Part shown: piece by piece, positions 34,004 through 43,471 of the stretch | Layout of the letters: every line of letters starts with the position of its first letter | Numbering within the stretch: the stretch's first letter is position 1 | Translations under genes and position numbers: made by a program | Source: Burkholderiaceae bacterium | GTDB taxonomy: Bacteria; Pseudomonadota; Gammaproteobacteria; Burkholderiales; Burkholderiaceae_D | Direction: 5' to 3' | Assembly: GCA_004298905.1 (NCBI GenBank) | Contig: SCTK01000019.1 | Coordinates: forward strand, 118,521 to 182,520 | Length of the DNA: 64,000 nt | The notes under the pieces: generated by a model | The model's database searches: none | The model's input: only the letters and a program-made list of their open reading frames with translations | Told to the model about the DNA's origin: nothing

Positions 34004-34438
34004 ATGAATCCGATGTTAAATCAGGCACTGCGTGCCTACGCCAAGGTGGAAGTAGAGACCATGATCGAACAAGCCTCGCCGCACAAGTTGGTCCTCATGC
34101 TGTTTGAGGGCGCCATCAAAAGTACCAATCAAGCCATGCTGCATCTGCAGAATGGTGCCATTGCCGAAAAGGGCATGGCCATTTCACGCACGATTCGCAT
34201 CATCGAAGATGGCTTGCTCGCCAGCCTGGATGTCGAACACGGCGGCGCGATCGCAGCACAATTGCAAGCGCTGTACGACTATATGCTGCGCCGTCTGTTG
34301 ATGGCCAGCCTGCGCAACGATATCGGCGCACTGCAGGAAGTGGCCAAATTGCTGAGTGAGTTGCGCGATACCTGGACCACCATCGATCAGCAAGCGCCGG
34401 CGCTACCGCGCGTGCCTGCAGAAGCGGCGGCGCCCTGA
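34004..34438 (+). CDS. fliS: Flagellin export chaperone FliS
   Basis: 144 residues, all-helical. Family text: NQALRAYAKVEVETMIEQAS, HKLVLMLFEGAIKSTNQAML, and the later LQALYDYMLRRLLMASLRND. It binds the C-terminus of FliC in the cytoplasm and prevents early polymerisation. It is followed 24 bp later by fliT. A C-terminal Ala/Pro tail is the only unusual part. Confidence 0.94.
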   Translation: MNPMLNQALRAYAKVEVETMIEQASPHKLVLMLFEGAIKSTNQAMLHLQNGAIAEKGMAISRTIRIIEDGLLASLDVEHGGAIAAQLQALYDYMLRRLLMASLRNDIGALQEVAKLLSELRDTWTTIDQQAPALPRVPAEAAAP

Positions 34439-34462
34439 CGGATAAATCATTACGACCAAATC

Positions 34463-34792
34463 ATGCAAGAAGGGGAAAGCGTGCTCCGCTACTATGAATC
34501 CATTGCTGGCCAAAGCCAGCGCATGCTCAGTGCCGCGCGTGCTGGTGACTGGGAGGATTTGTGCGCCGCCGAACAGGAATGTGCGCGTCTGATTGCGCAA
34601 CTGAAGCAACTGGGTGATGCCCCGCCGCTCGCGGCAGGCGAAAGCGAACGCCGGATGCAGATACTCAAGCAGTTGCTGGCGGAAGATGCCGAAATCCGCG
34701 ATCTGACCGAACCCTGGCTGAAGCAATTAGGAGAAATGCTGGGCAGCACCGGCAATCAACGACGTCTTGGCAACGCCTACCGCGTTGAATAA
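34463..34792 (+). CDS. fliT: Flagellar export chaperone FliT-like protein
   Basis: 109 residues, helical, with RYYESIAGQSQRMLSAARAG at the start and LKQLLAEDAEIRDLTEPWLK later. Sequence identity to FliT is always low; the assignment rests on size, charge pattern and position after fliS. FliT escorts FliD and inhibits FlhDC in enterics. The ATG at 34463 is preceded only by a weak ribosome site. Confidence 0.8.
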   Translation: MQEGESVLRYYESIAGQSQRMLSAARAGDWEDLCAAEQECARLIAQLKQLGDAPPLAAGESERRMQILKQLLAEDAEIRDLTEPWLKQLGEMLGSTGNQRRLGNAYRVE

Positions 34793-34803
34793 GACTCCCC
34801 ACC

Positions 34804-35049
34804 ATGGCGACCCATCTGAATGCGCCAGTTCTGCCCCCCGGACGGGTTTTGCCTGTGCTCCGGCGCAACCCGCAGGAAGAGCGCGATCGCCCACGGCAAC
34901 AACGGGAACAATCCCCGCCTGACACTGCGCCTCACACCGCACAGCCTGAAAATACGTCGGCTCCGCGCCCACGCGCCACAACACCGGCCACGGCCACACC
35001 GGACCAGGATGCCAACCAGTCCGGCAGCGTGATTGACGACTATGTGTAG
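34804..35049 (+). CDS. Small Pro/Arg-rich protein of unknown function in the fli cluster
   Basis: 81 residues, predicted disordered, with PPGRVLPVLRRNPQEERDRP and a Thr/Pro/Ala-rich second half ending SGSVIDDYV. It starts 11 bp after fliT and ends 10 bp before the FliK-like gene, so it is probably part of the operon. I recognise no family. The acidic C-terminal DDYV is the only motif that stands out. Confidence 0.55.
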   Translation: MATHLNAPVLPPGRVLPVLRRNPQEERDRPRQQREQSPPDTAPHTAQPENTSAPRPRATTPATATPDQDANQSGSVIDDYV

Positions 35050-35059
35050 TTGACCATCC

Positions 35060-36253
35060 ATGCTCCCTACCGGCAACCTCAATACTCCCCTGCAATCGGG
35101 TAGCGCGCTCACCAGCGCGACGCGCTTGCGTATGACTACGGTGGATGTCGTACTGGCCGTTGCCGACAACCACAACGATCTACCCGCCAGCACCAGTCAA
35201 GCCCCCATCACTGCCAAGGTACTGGCGGTCAGCCCGCAACAAGGCACATTGCCGCAGACCAACCGAATCCAGGTCGAAATCGATGGCCGCACGCTTTGGC
35301 TGAGTGCAGCCCGGCAACCTGCGGTCGGCAGCCAGATCCTCTTGCGTCTGACTGACCCTGCCACGCTGGCTGCAACGCTCAACGCTCCAGGCAGCGCGGG
35401 TGAAGCCGGTCAGGCCGCTGCTAGCAATCAGACATCCAGCCTGCCTGTCACCTCTGCACCGTCCACGGCTGCCACTGCGCAGAGTCAGAGCACGACCAGT
35501 GTCAGCCCCTTCGGCAATCTGATCAATCAATTGCTGTCGCGTATTGATGCGCAGGCGGAACACCCGATGCAACTGCCCGCGTTGTGGACCAGCAGCACGC
35601 CCAACCAGGGCACACGCGCGCAACAAAATGTGGCAGTCAACGAAGCCAGCGCCAATGCACATCTTCCAGCAGAGAAAATTGCCAGTGGCATGCATCAGGC
35701 CGTCGCAAAAAGTGGCTTGTTTTATGAGTCTCATCTTGAAGCCTGGGTACGCAATGAACGGCCGCTGGAGCAGATTCGCCAGGAACCGCAGGCACAGATT
35801 TCTTCCACAGCAAGCAACAACAGCGACTCAACTGCGGCCGTGCCGGACAAGCTGCTGCCGATCATGCGCGAACAAATGCAAGTGCTGGAACAACGCCAGT
35901 TCACCGCCCAGGTGGAAGTCTGGCCCCGGCAAACGGCACAAATCACCATTGCCGACGAACGGCGCGCCAACGACTCTGAAGAAGACGCAACACCCAGTTG
36001 GCGTACGCAAATGAAATTGCATCTGCCGCAACTGGGCGAGATCAACGCCACCTTGCGCATTCAGGGGCACAGCGTCAACCTTGAGATCATGGCGCAGCAA
36101 GACGACAGCGCGCGCTCCCTGCGCACCCAGATGAACGAATTGCAGCAGGGGCTCAAGAACAGCGGGCTGGAGCTGACGCAATTCAATGTACAACGTTCGC
36201 CCCCGCTTCAAACCGGGGATGGAGAGAGCGAAACCCGTAGCGTGCGCAGGTGA
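35060..36253 (+). CDS. FliK-like flagellar hook-length control protein (second FliK)
   Basis: 397 residues. The first ~280 are low-complexity Gln/Ser/Thr/Ala sequence. The C-terminal ~100 match the Flg_hook domain of FliK: LHLPQLGEINATLRIQGHSV and MNELQQGLKNSGLELTQFNV. A separate, typical FliK is encoded at 43472. This copy is translationally coupled (GTGA) to an FlhB C-domain homologue, which hints at its own substrate-switch role. N-terminal text resembles ruler regions but is not alignable by eye. Confidence 0.82.
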   Translation: MLPTGNLNTPLQSGSALTSATRLRMTTVDVVLAVADNHNDLPASTSQAPITAKVLAVSPQQGTLPQTNRIQVEIDGRTLWLSAARQPAVGSQILLRLTDPATLAATLNAPGSAGEAGQAAASNQTSSLPVTSAPSTAATAQSQSTTSVSPFGNLINQLLSRIDAQAEHPMQLPALWTSSTPNQGTRAQQNVAVNEASANAHLPAEKIASGMHQAVAKSGLFYESHLEAWVRNERPLEQIRQEPQAQISSTASNNSDSTAAVPDKLLPIMREQMQVLEQRQFTAQVEVWPRQTAQITIADERRANDSEEDATPSWRTQMKLHLPQLGEINATLRIQGHSVNLEIMAQQDDSARSLRTQMNELQQGLKNSGLELTQFNVQRSPPLQTGDGESETRSVRR

Positions 36254-36594
36254 GCCCCGTGAGCGACCCCGACTACCTCAACCATTTGCGCAATGCCGTG
36301 GCCTTGTCCTACCAGGACGGCGATGCCGCCCCGACGGTCGTTGCCCGGGGTCGTGGTCATATCGCCGAGGAAATCATTCGCCGCGCCAAAGAGTCTGGCG
36401 TGTTCGTGCACGAATCGCGCGAGCTGGTAAGTTTGCTAATGCAGGTTGATCTGGATCAACACATTCCCCCCACACTGTATGCCGCCGTGGCAGAATTGCT
36501 GGCATGGATCTATAAACTTGAACAACGGCCGTTGCCGCCTGCGCCCAGTAATATTCAGCTGGCACCGGGCAACCCGCGTGTCGGACCCACCTAA
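36250..36594 (+). CDS. FlhB cytoplasmic-domain homologue (FlhX-like)
   Basis: 114 residues with no membrane segment, from a GTG overlapping the previous stop. It resembles the cytoplasmic half of FlhB/YscU: RNAVALSYQDGDAAPTVVAR, GRGHIAEEIIRRAKESGVFV and LVSLLMQVDLDQHIPP. The NPTH autocleavage site of FlhB is absent; the protein corresponds to the fragment after that site. Such stand-alone proteins can replace the cleaved FlhB domain in some species. Paired here with a FliK-like protein. Confidence 0.88.
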   Translation: MSPVSDPDYLNHLRNAVALSYQDGDAAPTVVARGRGHIAEEIIRRAKESGVFVHESRELVSLLMQVDLDQHIPPTLYAAVAELLAWIYKLEQRPLPPAPSNIQLAPGNPRVGPT

Positions 36595-36613
36595 CGCAAG
36601 ACAGGAAAAAATC

Positions 36614-37360
36614 ATGCAAGACAACTTGCCCACCCCGGAAGCGCTCTCGAATGAGATCGAGCAGTATCAGGTCTATTCGCGCATCGAAATGGTGTCGATC
36701 TTTCGCAGCATTGCCGAAAAGCATTCCTTCGTGACCGTCTATTTCAATCAGGGCGAGGAATTCTTCGTCACCACCCTGTTGGCGGTCAATCCGGATTTTG
36801 AAGAGATGGTGTTCGATCAAGGCGCCGATGCCGAGATGCACAAGAAGATGCTGGCATCACAACGCTTGCTGCTGGTGGGGTTTGTCGAACAGATCAAGGT
36901 GCAATTCACTGTGCCACGCGCCGAACCGACGCTGCACGAAGGCCGCCCCGCCTTTCGGGTGCGCATGCCCGACAGTATCCTGCGTCTGCAGCGCCGCAAT
37001 TTCTATCGCGTGCCGCTACCGCAGATCCGCCCGCTCACCTGCCAGATTCCGCGCCCCGATAAGCCGGGCCAGGTGGTTGAAGTACGCATTGCCGATTTGA
37101 GCGTGGGCGGAGTTGCGATGATGATTCTGCCCTCCGATCTGCGGCTGGAAAGTGGCATGATTTTGCAGAACTGCAAAATCGATATCCCGGATTTCGGCAC
37201 TGTCACCACCGCACTGGAAATCCGTCACCTGCGTGCCGATGACGAAGACAGCAAAAATCAGCGCGCCGGTTGCCAGTTCGTCGGCATTCCCGGCCCGATG
37301 ATGTCGGTACTGCAACGGTATATCAACCAGGTGGATCGGGAGCGGCGGCAGTTGACTTGA
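36614..37360 (+). CDS. ycgR: Flagellar brake protein YcgR (PilZ domain)
   Basis: 248 residues. The N-terminal YcgR domain (about 15-115, IEMVSIFRSIAEKHSFVTVY) is followed by a PilZ domain with the c-di-GMP motifs RRNFYRV (about 135-141) and DLSVGGVAM (about 172-180). When c-di-GMP is bound it slows the motor by contacting MotA/FliG. The ATG at 36614 has AGGAAA upstream; the frame extends far 5' but overlaps the FlhB-like gene. Probably the last gene of the fliC-side cluster. Confidence 0.93.
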   Translation: MQDNLPTPEALSNEIEQYQVYSRIEMVSIFRSIAEKHSFVTVYFNQGEEFFVTTLLAVNPDFEEMVFDQGADAEMHKKMLASQRLLLVGFVEQIKVQFTVPRAEPTLHEGRPAFRVRMPDSILRLQRRNFYRVPLPQIRPLTCQIPRPDKPGQVVEVRIADLSVGGVAMMILPSDLRLESGMILQNCKIDIPDFGTVTTALEIRHLRADDEDSKNQRAGCQFVGIPGPMMSVLQRYINQVDRERRQLT

Positions 37361-37502
37361 AGCGGTTGGCGGTTGTTGGCCCGTGGCTGAAAGAAGCCGG
37401 ACACATTTTCATCGATTCAACTGGCGCCAGCTTTGTTTTGCATCGTCTACGTTCGCCCGCCTGCGGCTGCTCACGACAAAACGCATTCTTCTTCAGTGGG
37501 CT

Positions 37503-37835
37503 CTAGACCTGCATATTCATGATCTCGTTGTACGCGTTGACCAGACGGTTGCGCGTTTGCACGAGGGTTTGAAAACTGATGTTGGCGGTTTGTCCAGCGA
37601 TCATCATTTCTTCCAGACTGACCTTGGGATTGCCCAGTTGAAATTCACGCGCCATGGCTTCGGCCTGATTTTGCGCCTGATTGACTTGATCCAGCGCGCC
37701 CTTCAGTGCGGTGGAAAAACCACCACTCTGCGGCGCTGCCGTTTCGCTGGGTGCGCGCGCTGAACCGCGCATGCGTGCCGCTTCGGCGGCATACAAGGCT
37801 GCGGGTGTGCCCAAACCGGATATTTTGTCGATCAT
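37503..37835 (-). CDS. fliE: Flagellar hook-basal body complex protein FliE
   Basis: 110 residues: MIDKISGLGTPAALYAAEAA at the start, GGFSTALKGALDQVNQAQNQ in the middle and NISFQTLVQTRNRLVNAYNE at the end, as in FliE. It joins the MS ring to the rod. ATG at 37835 has GGAGGAAG upstream; the longer frame to 37898 lacks support. It is divergent from fliF, the usual arrangement in this group. Confidence 0.94.
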   Translation of the reverse strand: MIDKISGLGTPAALYAAEAARMRGSARAPSETAAPQSGGFSTALKGALDQVNQAQNQAEAMAREFQLGNPKVSLEEMMIAGQTANISFQTLVQTRNRLVNAYNEIMNMQV

Positions 37836-38001
37836 GGCGCTTCCTCCGCCGACACGGGCGATTTCGATGTTCCGCAGTATAGGGATCGAGCCCCGCAAAC
37901 AATCGGTGAAATAACTGCCAAACCCCCTGCTATTCAGGGCTTTAGCTGAGTAGCCTGCAGCCCATAATCCATGCCATCACAAGACCACCTGCTGGAATCT
38001 T

Positions 38002-39630
38002 ATGGCTACCGCTGAAGCAACGCTGGATAAATTTCTGGATGGTTTCAAATCGCTGCCCGCCAGCAGCAAAATTTTGCTGCTGGTCGGCGTACCGCTCGTC
38101 ATCGGCGGATTGGTGCTGTTGCTGTCCTGGTTTCAGGCACCCGAATATCGCGTGCTGTTCAGCAATGTTTCGGATCGCGACGGCGGCGCCATCATCGCGG
38201 CGCTGAATCAGCAAAACATTCCTTACAAACTTTCCGAAGGCGGTGATGCCATCCTGGTACCGGCTGGACAAGTGCACGATACGCGTCTGCGTCTGGCATC
38301 GCAGGGATTGCCGCGCGGTTCGGTGGCAGGCTTTGAATTGATGGAAGGACAGAAGCTGGGCATCACCCAGTTTCAGGAACAGGTGAATTACCAGCGTGCG
38401 CTCGAAGGCGAACTGGCGCGCTCGATCCAGACGCTGTCCTCAGTGCAAGCGGCGCGCGTGCATCTGGCCATTCCCAAACCCAGCATCTTCATCCGCGACA
38501 AGCAGAAACCGACCGCGTCGGTCTTGCTCAATCTCTTCCCCGGCAAGACGCTGGAGCGTTCGCAAATCGCCGGCATCGCGCATCTGGTGTCGAGTTCGCT
38601 GCCTGACCTGCCGCTGTCCAGCGTCAGCATCGTCGATCAAAACGGCACGCTGCTGTCCAACGATGGACCGGAACATCCGGGCGATCTCGATCCGAATCAA
38701 CTCTCCTATCTGCATCAGATGGAAGAAAGCTACAACCGGCGCGTGATCGAAATTCTCAGCCCGATCGTCGGCGCCGAAAACGTGCGTGCGCAAATCACGC
38801 TCGATCTGGATTTTTCGCAAGCCGAATCGACTGCCGAGATTTTCAAACCGAATACCACCGTCAGCGAAGCGTCAATTCGCAGTCAGAGTATTTCCGATGC
38901 CGGTGGCAGCAATGCCGGCCTGCCCGCACAGGGTATCCCCGGCGCGCTGTCGAATCAACCGCCTGGCGGGGGCACCGCACCCATCACCGGCGGCGCACCC
39001 ACCAATCCTTCTGCTGCTGCGGGCGCAGCGGCAGGCAACGGTGTCCTGTCCAGCGGGGGCCGCCGCGATGCCGTCACCAATTACGAAGTCGACAAGACGG
39101 TGCGCTTCGTGCGCAACCCCACCGGTAGTGTGCGCCGGGTCTCGGCGGCCATCGTCGTCAACAACAAGCAAATTACTGCGGCCAACGGCAAGACCAGCAA
39201 CAAAGCGTTGACCGCCGAAGAGATGAAACAAATCAATGCCCTGGTGCGTGAAGCGATCGGCTTCCAGGAAAAACGTGGCGACACACTCAATGTGCTCAAC
39301 ACACCGTTCAATCAAGCCAAGGCCGAGGAACTCTCTGCACCGCCGTTCTGGGAAAACGCCAGCACCATGGCCACCTTGAAAGAACTGGGCAAAACACTGG
39401 CGCTCGCCGGTCTGGCGCTGTATCTGGTGTTTGGCTTGCTCAAACCGGTGCTCAAGCAAATCACCACCTATGCTCCGCCGAAGAGAAAACAGGCGGAAGC
39501 CGAGGAATATGAGGAATTCACCCCCATCAGGCCCAAAGTTCCCGACCCCATTGAGATCGCGCGCGAAATTGCCAAGCAGGATGCGCGCGTCGTCGCGGGC
39601 GTAGTGAAGAATTGGGTATCGGGTGAGTAA
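38002..39630 (+). CDS. fliF: Flagellar MS-ring protein FliF
   Basis: 542 residues with two membrane helices, ILLLVGVPLVIGGLVLLLSW (about 30-49) and TLALAGLALYLVFGLLKPVL (about 462-481). The periplasmic part holds the ring-building motifs EYRVLFSNVSDRDGGAIIAA and LEGELARSIQTLSSVQAARV. A Gly/Ala/Pro-rich insertion (about 300-350) is the variable beta-collar loop. The C-terminus (RPKVPDPIEIAREIAKQD..VVKNWV) binds FliG. First gene of the fliFGHIJK operon. Confidence 0.96.
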   Translation: MATAEATLDKFLDGFKSLPASSKILLLVGVPLVIGGLVLLLSWFQAPEYRVLFSNVSDRDGGAIIAALNQQNIPYKLSEGGDAILVPAGQVHDTRLRLASQGLPRGSVAGFELMEGQKLGITQFQEQVNYQRALEGELARSIQTLSSVQAARVHLAIPKPSIFIRDKQKPTASVLLNLFPGKTLERSQIAGIAHLVSSSLPDLPLSSVSIVDQNGTLLSNDGPEHPGDLDPNQLSYLHQMEESYNRRVIEILSPIVGAENVRAQITLDLDFSQAESTAEIFKPNTTVSEASIRSQSISDAGGSNAGLPAQGIPGALSNQPPGGGTAPITGGAPTNPSAAAGAAAGNGVLSSGGRRDAVTNYEVDKTVRFVRNPTGSVRRVSAAIVVNNKQITAANGKTSNKALTAEEMKQINALVREAIGFQEKRGDTLNVLNTPFNQAKAEELSAPPFWENASTMATLKELGKTLALAGLALYLVFGLLKPVLKQITTYAPPKRKQAEAEEYEEFTPIRPKVPDPIEIAREIAKQDARVVAGVVKNWVSGE

Positions 39631-39672
39631 TGCAGACGGCCGCCGACGGCCAGCCGCCGACTGGAGCGATAG

Positions 39673-40671
39673 ATGAATGACGAAGGCGTCAACGACAGTG
39701 CAATTTTGCTGATGTCATTGGGCGAGGAGGAGGCCTCTGAGGTCTTCAAACATTTGTCACCCAAGGAAGTGCAAAAACTCGGCGCCGCAATGGCGCAACT
39801 GAAAAGCGTCAGCCGCGACCGCGTCAAGGAAGTCATCCAGCGCTTTACCGAATCGGTGGGCGATGCCAGCACCGTGGGCATGGATTCAAACGAATACATT
39901 CGCACCGTGCTGACCAAGGCGCTGGGCGAGGAAAAGGCTTCCTTTCTGATCGACCGCATCCTGCAAGGCGGCGATACCAGTGGCATTGAAGGCTTGAAGT
40001 GGATGGATGCGCCGACCGTCGCGGAGCTCATTAAGAACGAACATCCGCAAATCATTGCTTCGATCCTGGTACACCTGGAGCGCGATCACGCCGCGGAAAT
40101 TCTCAACAAATTCACCGAGCGCACACGCAACGATGTGCTGTTGCGCATCGCCACGCTGGAAGGGATTCAACCTTCCGCATTACGCGAATTGAATGAATCG
40201 CTGGCCCGGGTGCTGTCGTCCAGCCAGGATCAGATCAAGAAAACCGCCATGGGCGGTGTGCGCACCGCCGCCGAGATTCTCAACTTCTCCGGCACCTCGC
40301 AAGAGCAGGCGATTGTCGAATCGATTCGTGAATACGATCCCGATCTGGCGCAGAAAATCCTCGACGAAATGTTCGTGTTCGACAACATCATGGATATCGA
40401 CGATCGCGGCATCCAGTCCATTCTGCGTGAAGTGCAGTCCGAAGGCTTGATCATCGCACTCAAGGGCGCCAGCCAGGATATCCGCGAAAAAATCTTCCGC
40501 AACATGTCCAGCCGCGCCGCCGAAATGCTGCGCGACGATCTGGAGTCCAAAGGCCCGGTCAAGCTGTCCGATGTCGAACGCGAACAGAAAGAAATCCTCA
40601 AAGTGGTACGCCGTCTGGCCGAGGAAGGCCAGATCGTGCTGGGCGGCAAGGGCGAGGAACAGTATGTCTAG
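39673..40671 (+). CDS. fliG: Flagellar motor switch protein FliG
   Basis: 332 residues: N-terminal FliF-binding domain (AILLMSLGEEEASEVFKHLS), middle EHPQ-containing domain (IKNEHPQIIASILVHLERDH), and C-terminal domain with the charged ridge that meets MotA (MFVFDNIMDIDDRGIQSILR). It transmits torque and switches rotation with FliM and FliN. It starts 42 bp after fliF. A palindromic element separates it from fliH. Confidence 0.96.
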   Translation: MNDEGVNDSAILLMSLGEEEASEVFKHLSPKEVQKLGAAMAQLKSVSRDRVKEVIQRFTESVGDASTVGMDSNEYIRTVLTKALGEEKASFLIDRILQGGDTSGIEGLKWMDAPTVAELIKNEHPQIIASILVHLERDHAAEILNKFTERTRNDVLLRIATLEGIQPSALRELNESLARVLSSSQDQIKKTAMGGVRTAAEILNFSGTSQEQAIVESIREYDPDLAQKILDEMFVFDNIMDIDDRGIQSILREVQSEGLIIALKGASQDIREKIFRNMSSRAAEMLRDDLESKGPVKLSDVEREQKEILKVVRRLAEEGQIVLGGKGEEQYV

Positions 40672-40675
40672 GGAA

Positions 40676-40773
40676 ATGAAAAATGACGCCTGCGGTGCAG
40701 GCATGACGCCGCTGGCGCGGTATGAAATCTTCATGGCGCAGCCATCATTGCGCGTAGTGCAGTCATCTTTCAT
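40676..40773. repeat. Palindromic element between fliG and fliH
   Basis: Outer arms ATGAAAAATGAC and GTCATCTTTCAT share the sequence of the 19627-19664 hairpin. The interior holds further small stems such as GCCTGC/GCAGGC and CCGC/GCGG. It starts 4 bp after the fliG stop and ends 12 bp before fliH, so it fills the gap inside an operon. Confidence 0.6.
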
Positions 40774-40785
40774 GCTTCACTGATC

Positions 40786-41481
40786 ATGTCCAATAAACGT
40801 TTCATCTCGCGCGAACAACTGCAAAGCTACGAGCGGCTCGAATGGGGTTCGCTTAAGCAGTCTGCGGGCGGGCAGCGCAAGCAGATCGATACGGCCGCCG
40901 GCAATATTCCAGTACAAACACGTGCGCTGGATCTGGAGCAATTACAGCAAAAAGCCATCGAAGAAGGATGGCAGGAAGGTTACGCCCAAGGGCAGGCGCA
41001 ACTACAAAACGAAGTCCTGCAGTTACAGCAAATGGTGATACAGGGGAGCGAAGCCTGGCATCAGTTGCACGATACCGCCGCCAATCAATTGCTCAATCTG
41101 GCGCTGGAATTATCGCGCCATATCCTGCGTCAGGAAATCGTATTGCATCCCGAATCCATTCTGCCAGTGGTGCAGGAAGCCATTGATACGCTCACCGATA
41201 ATGGCTCGCATGCGCACCTGATTGCCAACCCGGCCGATGCGGCGTTGATCCGTCAGCATCTGCACGAAGAGCTGCGGCAAGGCGGCTGGAAACTCATCGA
41301 GGATGCGCGCCTTCAACGTGGCGGCTGCCGCATCAACACCAATCATGGCGAAGTCGATGCCACCATCGAAACGCGCTGGAAACGGATGGTCTCCGCCCTC
41401 GGCCGCAATCTGCCCTGGGCCAGTCCGGCCAGCGAGCTGACCGTCAACGCGGTGGTCAGCGAAGAGGACGGCAATGAATAA
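40786..41481 (+). CDS. fliH: Flagellar assembly protein FliH
   Basis: 231 residues. A charged N-terminus ([20 protein letters not shown]) is followed by Gln-rich helices with [20 protein letters not shown] and the C-terminal domain [20 protein letters not shown]. FliH is the stator-like regulator of the export ATPase FliI and resembles the V/F-type ATPase peripheral stalk. It overlaps fliI by 8 bp, so translation is coupled. Confidence 0.92.
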   Translation: MSNKRFISREQLQSYERLEWGSLKQSAGGQRKQIDTAAGNIPVQTRALDLEQLQQKAIEEGWQEGYAQGQAQLQNEVLQLQQMVIQGSEAWHQLHDTAANQLLNLALELSRHILRQEIVLHPESILPVVQEAIDTLTDNGSHAHLIANPADAALIRQHLHEELRQGGWKLIEDARLQRGGCRINTNHGEVDATIETRWKRMVSALGRNLPWASPASELTVNAVVSEEDGNE

Positions 41482-42910
41482 TTCTGCGAGCGGCACGACT
41501 GGCCTGCCGACCTCGGAAGGTGTACTGCTGGAACGTTATCTGAACGACTGCACTACCCACTTGCAAGCGATTCATCCCTTTGAAGTGCACGGCCGTCTGA
41601 CCCGCGTCGCGGGGCTGGTGATGGAAGCCGTGGGACTGAAATTACCCGTCGGCTCGACCTGCACCATCAATCAGGAAGGCATGAATCCGGCGGAAGCGGA
41701 AGTGGTCGGTTTCCACGGCGACCGTCTGTTCCTGATGCCGGCCTCGGAAATCTACGGTCTGACACCGGGGGCGATTGTCGTGCCGCACGAAGTCAATCAT
41801 GCCTGTCCGCAATATGGCCGCCCCTCGCACCCCTGGCGGCGGGCCGAAGATCGCACCAAGCATTTACCGGTCGGCACGGGGCTGCTGGGCCGTGTGGTGG
41901 ATGGCGCCGGCCGCCCGCTGGATCGCCTCGGCCCGATACGGGCAGACCGCAGCGCGCCGCTGCAAAGCCGCCCGATCAACCCAATCGAACGCGAGCCGAT
42001 CCGTACGCCGCTGGATGTCGGCGTGCGCGCGATCAATGCCCTGCTCACCGTGGGCCGCGGCCAGCGCATGGGCTTGTTTGCCGGTTCCGGTATCGGCAAG
42101 AGCGTGCTGCTGGGCATGATGGCGCGTTACACCACCGCCGATGTCACCGTGGTCGGACTGATCGGCGAACGCGGCCGCGAAGTGAAGGAATTCATCGAAC
42201 AGATTCTCGGCCCGGAAGGGCTGGCGCGCTCGGTGGTGATTGCCGCACCGGCCGACACGCCGCCGTTGATGCGCATGCAGGGTGCATCGTATGCCACCTT
42301 GATCGCGGAACATTTTCGCAATCAGGGCAAGAATGTTTTGCTGATCATGGATTCGCTCACCCGTTATGCGATGGCGCAACGGGAAATCGCGCTGGCCATC
42401 GGCGAACCGCCCGCCACCAAGGGCTATCCGCCCTCGGTGTTTGCCAAGCTGCCGCAACTGGTGGAACGCGCGGGCAACGGTTCCAGCGCTCAGGGTTCGA
42501 TCACTGCGTTTTATACCGTGCTCACTGAAGGCGACGACCAGCAAGATCCGATTGCCGATGCAGCGCGCGCCATTCTCGACGGCCATATTGTTTTGTCGCG
42601 CGCGCTGGGCGAAGCCGGTCATTACCCCGCCATCGACATCGAGGCTTCGATCTCGCGCGCTATGCACAATATCGTGCCCGAGGATCAATTCCATCGAGCA
42701 AAGCAGTTAAAAGCCGCCTTTTCAAGGTATCAAAGGAACCGCGACTTGATTAGTGTAGGAGCATACGTCCCGGGCAGCGATCCTCTGCTGGATCGCGCTA
42801 TTGCGCAGTACCCGCAGCTGGAAACGTTCTTGCAGCAAGACATGAATCAGGCCGCCGACATGAACAGCAGCCTGGCGCATTTGCAGCAGCTGTTCCCGGC
42901 GGGACGATAG
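41474..42910 (+). CDS. fliI: Flagellum-specific export ATPase FliI
   Basis: 478 residues. Walker A is in [20 protein letters not shown] and Walker B in [19 protein letters not shown]. The type III ATPase signature [17 protein letters not shown] follows. The hexamer powers and unfolds substrates for the flagellar export gate with FliH and FliJ, all three present in order. Length is in the normal range; the first ~25 residues extend a little beyond the enteric protein. Confidence 0.96.
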   Translation: MNNSASGTTGLPTSEGVLLERYLNDCTTHLQAIHPFEVHGRLTRVAGLVMEAVGLKLPVGSTCTINQEGMNPAEAEVVGFHGDRLFLMPASEIYGLTPGAIVVPHEVNHACPQYGRPSHPWRRAEDRTKHLPVGTGLLGRVVDGAGRPLDRLGPIRADRSAPLQSRPINPIEREPIRTPLDVGVRAINALLTVGRGQRMGLFAGSGIGKSVLLGMMARYTTADVTVVGLIGERGREVKEFIEQILGPEGLARSVVIAAPADTPPLMRMQGASYATLIAEHFRNQGKNVLLIMDSLTRYAMAQREIALAIGEPPATKGYPPSVFAKLPQLVERAGNGSSAQGSITAFYTVLTEGDDQQDPIADAARAILDGHIVLSRALGEAGHYPAIDIEASISRAMHNIVPEDQFHRAKQLKAAFSRYQRNRDLISVGAYVPGSDPLLDRAIAQYPQLETFLQQDMNQAADMNSSLAHLQQLFPAGR

Positions 42911-42959
42911 AAGATTTTTTCAAAGATTTTAACAATTAGCGAATGTCGCCCAGGAAGAA

Positions 42960-43406
42960 ATGAAGACTGCCAGCCCGTTGCCCTTGCTGATCGAACTGGC
43001 GCAGAAAGAAGCCGATGAAGCTGCCGGCAAGCTATCAACGCTGCTGGCCAATCAGCGTCAGAGTGAGCAGAAGTTGAATCTTTTGCTGGGCTACCGCGCC
43101 GAATACCAGCAGCGTCTGTGCAATAGCGCGGAAGAAGGCATCGAGCGCACTGAGCTGCAGAATTTCGGCGTGTTTTTACGCAAGCTGTCCGATGCCATTG
43201 AACAGCAGCAAAGTGAATTGAAACACTGGCAAAGCCATGTGGAAGCGGCGCGCGAGATCTGGCAACAAACCCAACGCAAGCTGAAGTCGTTTGGCATTCT
43301 GGAACAGCGGCGCCAGGATACCTTGTCAGCGCAAGCGGGGCGTCACCAGCAAAAGGTAACAGATGAATTTGCAGCACGCAGCAGTCAGGCCAAACACCTC
43401 AACTGA
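42960..43406 (+). CDS. fliJ: Flagellar export protein FliJ
   Basis: 148 residues, almost entirely coiled coil (LAQKEADEAAGKLSTLLANQ, FGVFLRKLSDAIEQQQSELK). It is the central stalk of the FliI hexamer, comparable to the gamma subunit of F-type ATPase. Its place right after fliI supports the call; identity within the family is low. ATG at 42960 follows CCAGGAAGAA, a good ribosome site. Confidence 0.9.
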   Translation: MKTASPLPLLIELAQKEADEAAGKLSTLLANQRQSEQKLNLLLGYRAEYQQRLCNSAEEGIERTELQNFGVFLRKLSDAIEQQQSELKHWQSHVEAAREIWQQTQRKLKSFGILEQRRQDTLSAQAGRHQQKVTDEFAARSSQAKHLN

Positions 43407-43471
43407 GGGTCTTACGGAAGACTGAAGGAAGATCGCGCAAACTCGGATCAACTTATTTTGGAAGCAGACTC

